A DNA stretch of 6,619 bases from an uncultured bacterium (GTDB taxonomy: Bacteria > Planctomycetota > Planctomycetia > Pirellulales > UBA1268): assembly GCA_937959175.1 (NCBI GenBank), contig CALGAS010000041.1, positions 1-6,619 of the forward strand, written 5' to 3'. This document shows, piece by piece, positions 5,362-6,619 of the stretch (its first letter is position 1; every line of letters starts with the position of its first letter). The translations under genes were made by a program, and so were the position numbers. A model generated the notes under the pieces. The model was given only the letters and a program-made list of their open reading frames with translations, was not told the DNA's origin and searched no databases.

Positions 5362-6519
5362 ATGCAACCGGAGTTTGCAACGCTGATGAACCAGAAGACA
5401 CTGCTCGACCTCGCCCGGCGGCACGGCACACCGCTGTTCGTCGTCGATCACGCCGAACTGCGGCGGAACTACGCGACCTTCAAGCGGCACTTTCCCCGCG
5501 TTCAGGCCTACTACGCCGTCAAGGTCAACAGCGATCCGGCGATCGTCGAAACCTTTTACAAGCTCGGCGGCAGCTTCGACGTGGCCAGCATGGAGGAGTT
5601 TCACACGGTCTATCGGTTCATCAAGAAGCTGCCGGCTAAGGAGCGGCAGGACTTCATCTGGGACAAGATCATCTACGCCAATCCGATCAAGCCGATCGAA
5701 ACCCTCCGCGAGCTCGACCGCTACCGGCCGTTGGTCACCTACGACAACCTCGAGGAGGTCAAGAAGGTCGCCGCCCACGCCCCCCGGGCCGGGCTCTGCC
5801 TCCGCCTCCAGGTGCCCAACACCGGTTCGATGGTCGAGCTCTCGAGCAAGTTCGGCACGCCCCCCGGCGAGGCGGTCGACCTGATCCAGGCCGCCCACGA
5901 TCACGGCCTCGTCGTCGAGGGAATCTCTTTTCATGTCGGCAGCCAGTGCACCAACCCCGAGAACTATGTGCAGGCCCTGCATCTCGCGGCGGGCATCTTC
6001 AACGAGGCCCGGCTGCGGGGCTTCGAACTGACCCTCCTCGACATCGGCGGGGGCTTTCCGGCCGCCTACGACGAGCGGGTGCCAAAGATGGCCACGCTGG
6101 CCCGCACGATCAACCACGAGATCGACCGGCTCTTTCCCGCCTCGATCGAGATCCTGGCCGAGCCGGGCCGGTTTCTCGTCGCCTCCGCCGCCACGGCCGT
6201 CTCCAAGATCATCGGCAAGGCCGTCCGCAGCGAAAAACTCTCTTACTACATCGACGACGGCGTCTACCACACTTTCTCGGGCGTGATCTTCGACCACTGC
6301 ACGTACCACCTCAAGAGCTTCAAGCGGGGCCGGCCGCAGCTCTGCGCCGTCTTCGGCCCGACCTGCGACGCCCTCGACACGATCAGCCTCGCCGAGCAGC
6401 TCCCCGACCTCGAGATCGGCGACTACCTCTACAGCGAAAACATCGGGGCCTACTCCGCCGCCAGCAGCACCCACTTCAACGGCTTTCCGCCGGCAACGGT
6501 CGTCCACGTCAACCGGTGA
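5362..6519 (+). CDS. Ornithine decarboxylase, alanine-racemase-fold (group IV, PLP-dependent)
   Basis: This 385-residue enzyme decarboxylates ornithine to putrescine; some relatives also accept lysine. It resembles eukaryotic ODC along its length. It shows the PLP lysine K54 in YAVKVNSD, SFHVGS (189-194), the phosphate-binding DIGGGFP (227-233), EPGR (267-270), DDGVY (298-302), and the second active-site segment FGPTCDALD with C335 and D336, equivalent to Cys360/Asp361 of trypanosome ODC. Y364 in GAYS matches the PLP-contacting Tyr389. The CD pair favours ODC over diaminopimelate or carboxynorspermidine decarboxylase. The start is uncertain. ATG 5362 is the longest possible, because an in-frame TGA lies at 5350, but AGAGG is only 1 base upstream. 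ATG 5386 (MNQKT) has GGAG 12 bases upstream, the same spacing as in hss, and is a good alternative (then K46 and C327). The gene follows hss by 94 bp on the same strand and ends before an intrinsic terminator, so the two probably form a homospermidine operon. Confidence 0.93.
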   Translation: MQPEFATLMNQKTLLDLARRHGTPLFVVDHAELRRNYATFKRHFPRVQAYYAVKVNSDPAIVETFYKLGGSFDVASMEEFHTVYRFIKKLPAKERQDFIWDKIIYANPIKPIETLRELDRYRPLVTYDNLEEVKKVAAHAPRAGLCLRLQVPNTGSMVELSSKFGTPPGEAVDLIQAAHDHGLVVEGISFHVGSQCTNPENYVQALHLAAGIFNEARLRGFELTLLDIGGGFPAAYDERVPKMATLARTINHEIDRLFPASIEILAEPGRFLVASAATAVSKIIGKAVRSEKLSYYIDDGVYHTFSGVIFDHCTYHLKSFKRGRPQLCAVFGPTCDALDTISLAEQLPDLEIGDYLYSENIGAYSAASSTHFNGFPPATVVHVNR

Positions 6520-6573
6520 AGGGCTGCGGGTTTGCGAACTCCCGGGGACCGGGATGGCCCAACCGCCCGCCGT

Positions 6574-6600
6574 CCCCCCGGCTCGCGCCGGGGGGCTTTT
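6574..6600 (+). terminator. Intrinsic terminator of the hss-decarboxylase operon
   Basis: A perfect 9-bp stem (CCCCCCGGC at 6574-6582 with GCCGGGGGG at 6587-6595) and a TCGC tetraloop are followed by CTTTTAT. It lies 54 bases after the decarboxylase stop. This is the clearest rho-independent terminator in the window and acts on the + strand only. Confidence 0.92.
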
Positions 6601-6619
6601 ATGGAAAAGGGGACTGGCT

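Noticed and set aside
5251..6507. Long open frame (418 codons) on the - strand opposite ornithine decarboxylase
   Set aside because: It mirrors the conserved coding frame on the other strand and shows a biased, repetitive V/D/G/E composition typical of a shadow frame.
6601..6619. Start of a new gene at ATG 6601
   Set aside because: It immediately follows the terminator T run, has no ribosome-binding site, and only six codons are visible.

Overview
This GC-rich, densely coded window looks like a piece of bacterial chromosome carrying housekeeping genes. The gene set (adenosylhomocysteinase, a chromosomal ParABS locus, a homospermidine synthase and a eukaryote-like ornithine decarboxylase) and the protein style suggest a planctomycete. 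That placement is an inference by resemblance; an alphaproteobacterium or another GC-rich group is not excluded. No mobile element, CRISPR array or sign of recent transfer was seen.

Left part (1-3107, all + strand): the 3' two thirds or more of ahcY end in a strong 14-bp hairpin. A 349-bp gap follows, holding two full matches and one near-match to the bacterial centromere site parS, a possible promoter, and then parA and parB. These two genes overlap by 8 bp and both start with GTG. Middle (3108-3806): on the - strand lie a tRNA-Pro(UGG) gene and a crcB-type fluoride channel gene. The crcB gene diverges from the next operon across a 130-bp gap. Right part (3807-6619, + strand): homospermidine synthase, then an alanine-racemase-fold ornithine decarboxylase, then a clear intrinsic terminator.

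The genes form three functional groups. AhcY removes S-adenosylhomocysteine in the methyl cycle. ParA, ParB and the parS sites form a chromosome segregation system. Ornithine decarboxylase makes putrescine, and homospermidine synthase joins putrescine units into homospermidine.

The observation most worth checking is in the ParABS locus. ParA appears to lack both arginines equivalent to the DNA-binding pair of B. subtilis Soj (R189 to S184, R218 to A213). It has only two lysines, both in the Walker A motif, and a clear net negative charge. ParB has GQRRLA where the CTPase motif is normally GERRxR. The parS sites nevertheless match the usual consensus. This suggests a ParABS system whose DNA relay and CTP switch differ from the textbook form. 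The comparison uses remembered reference sequences and needs a real alignment.
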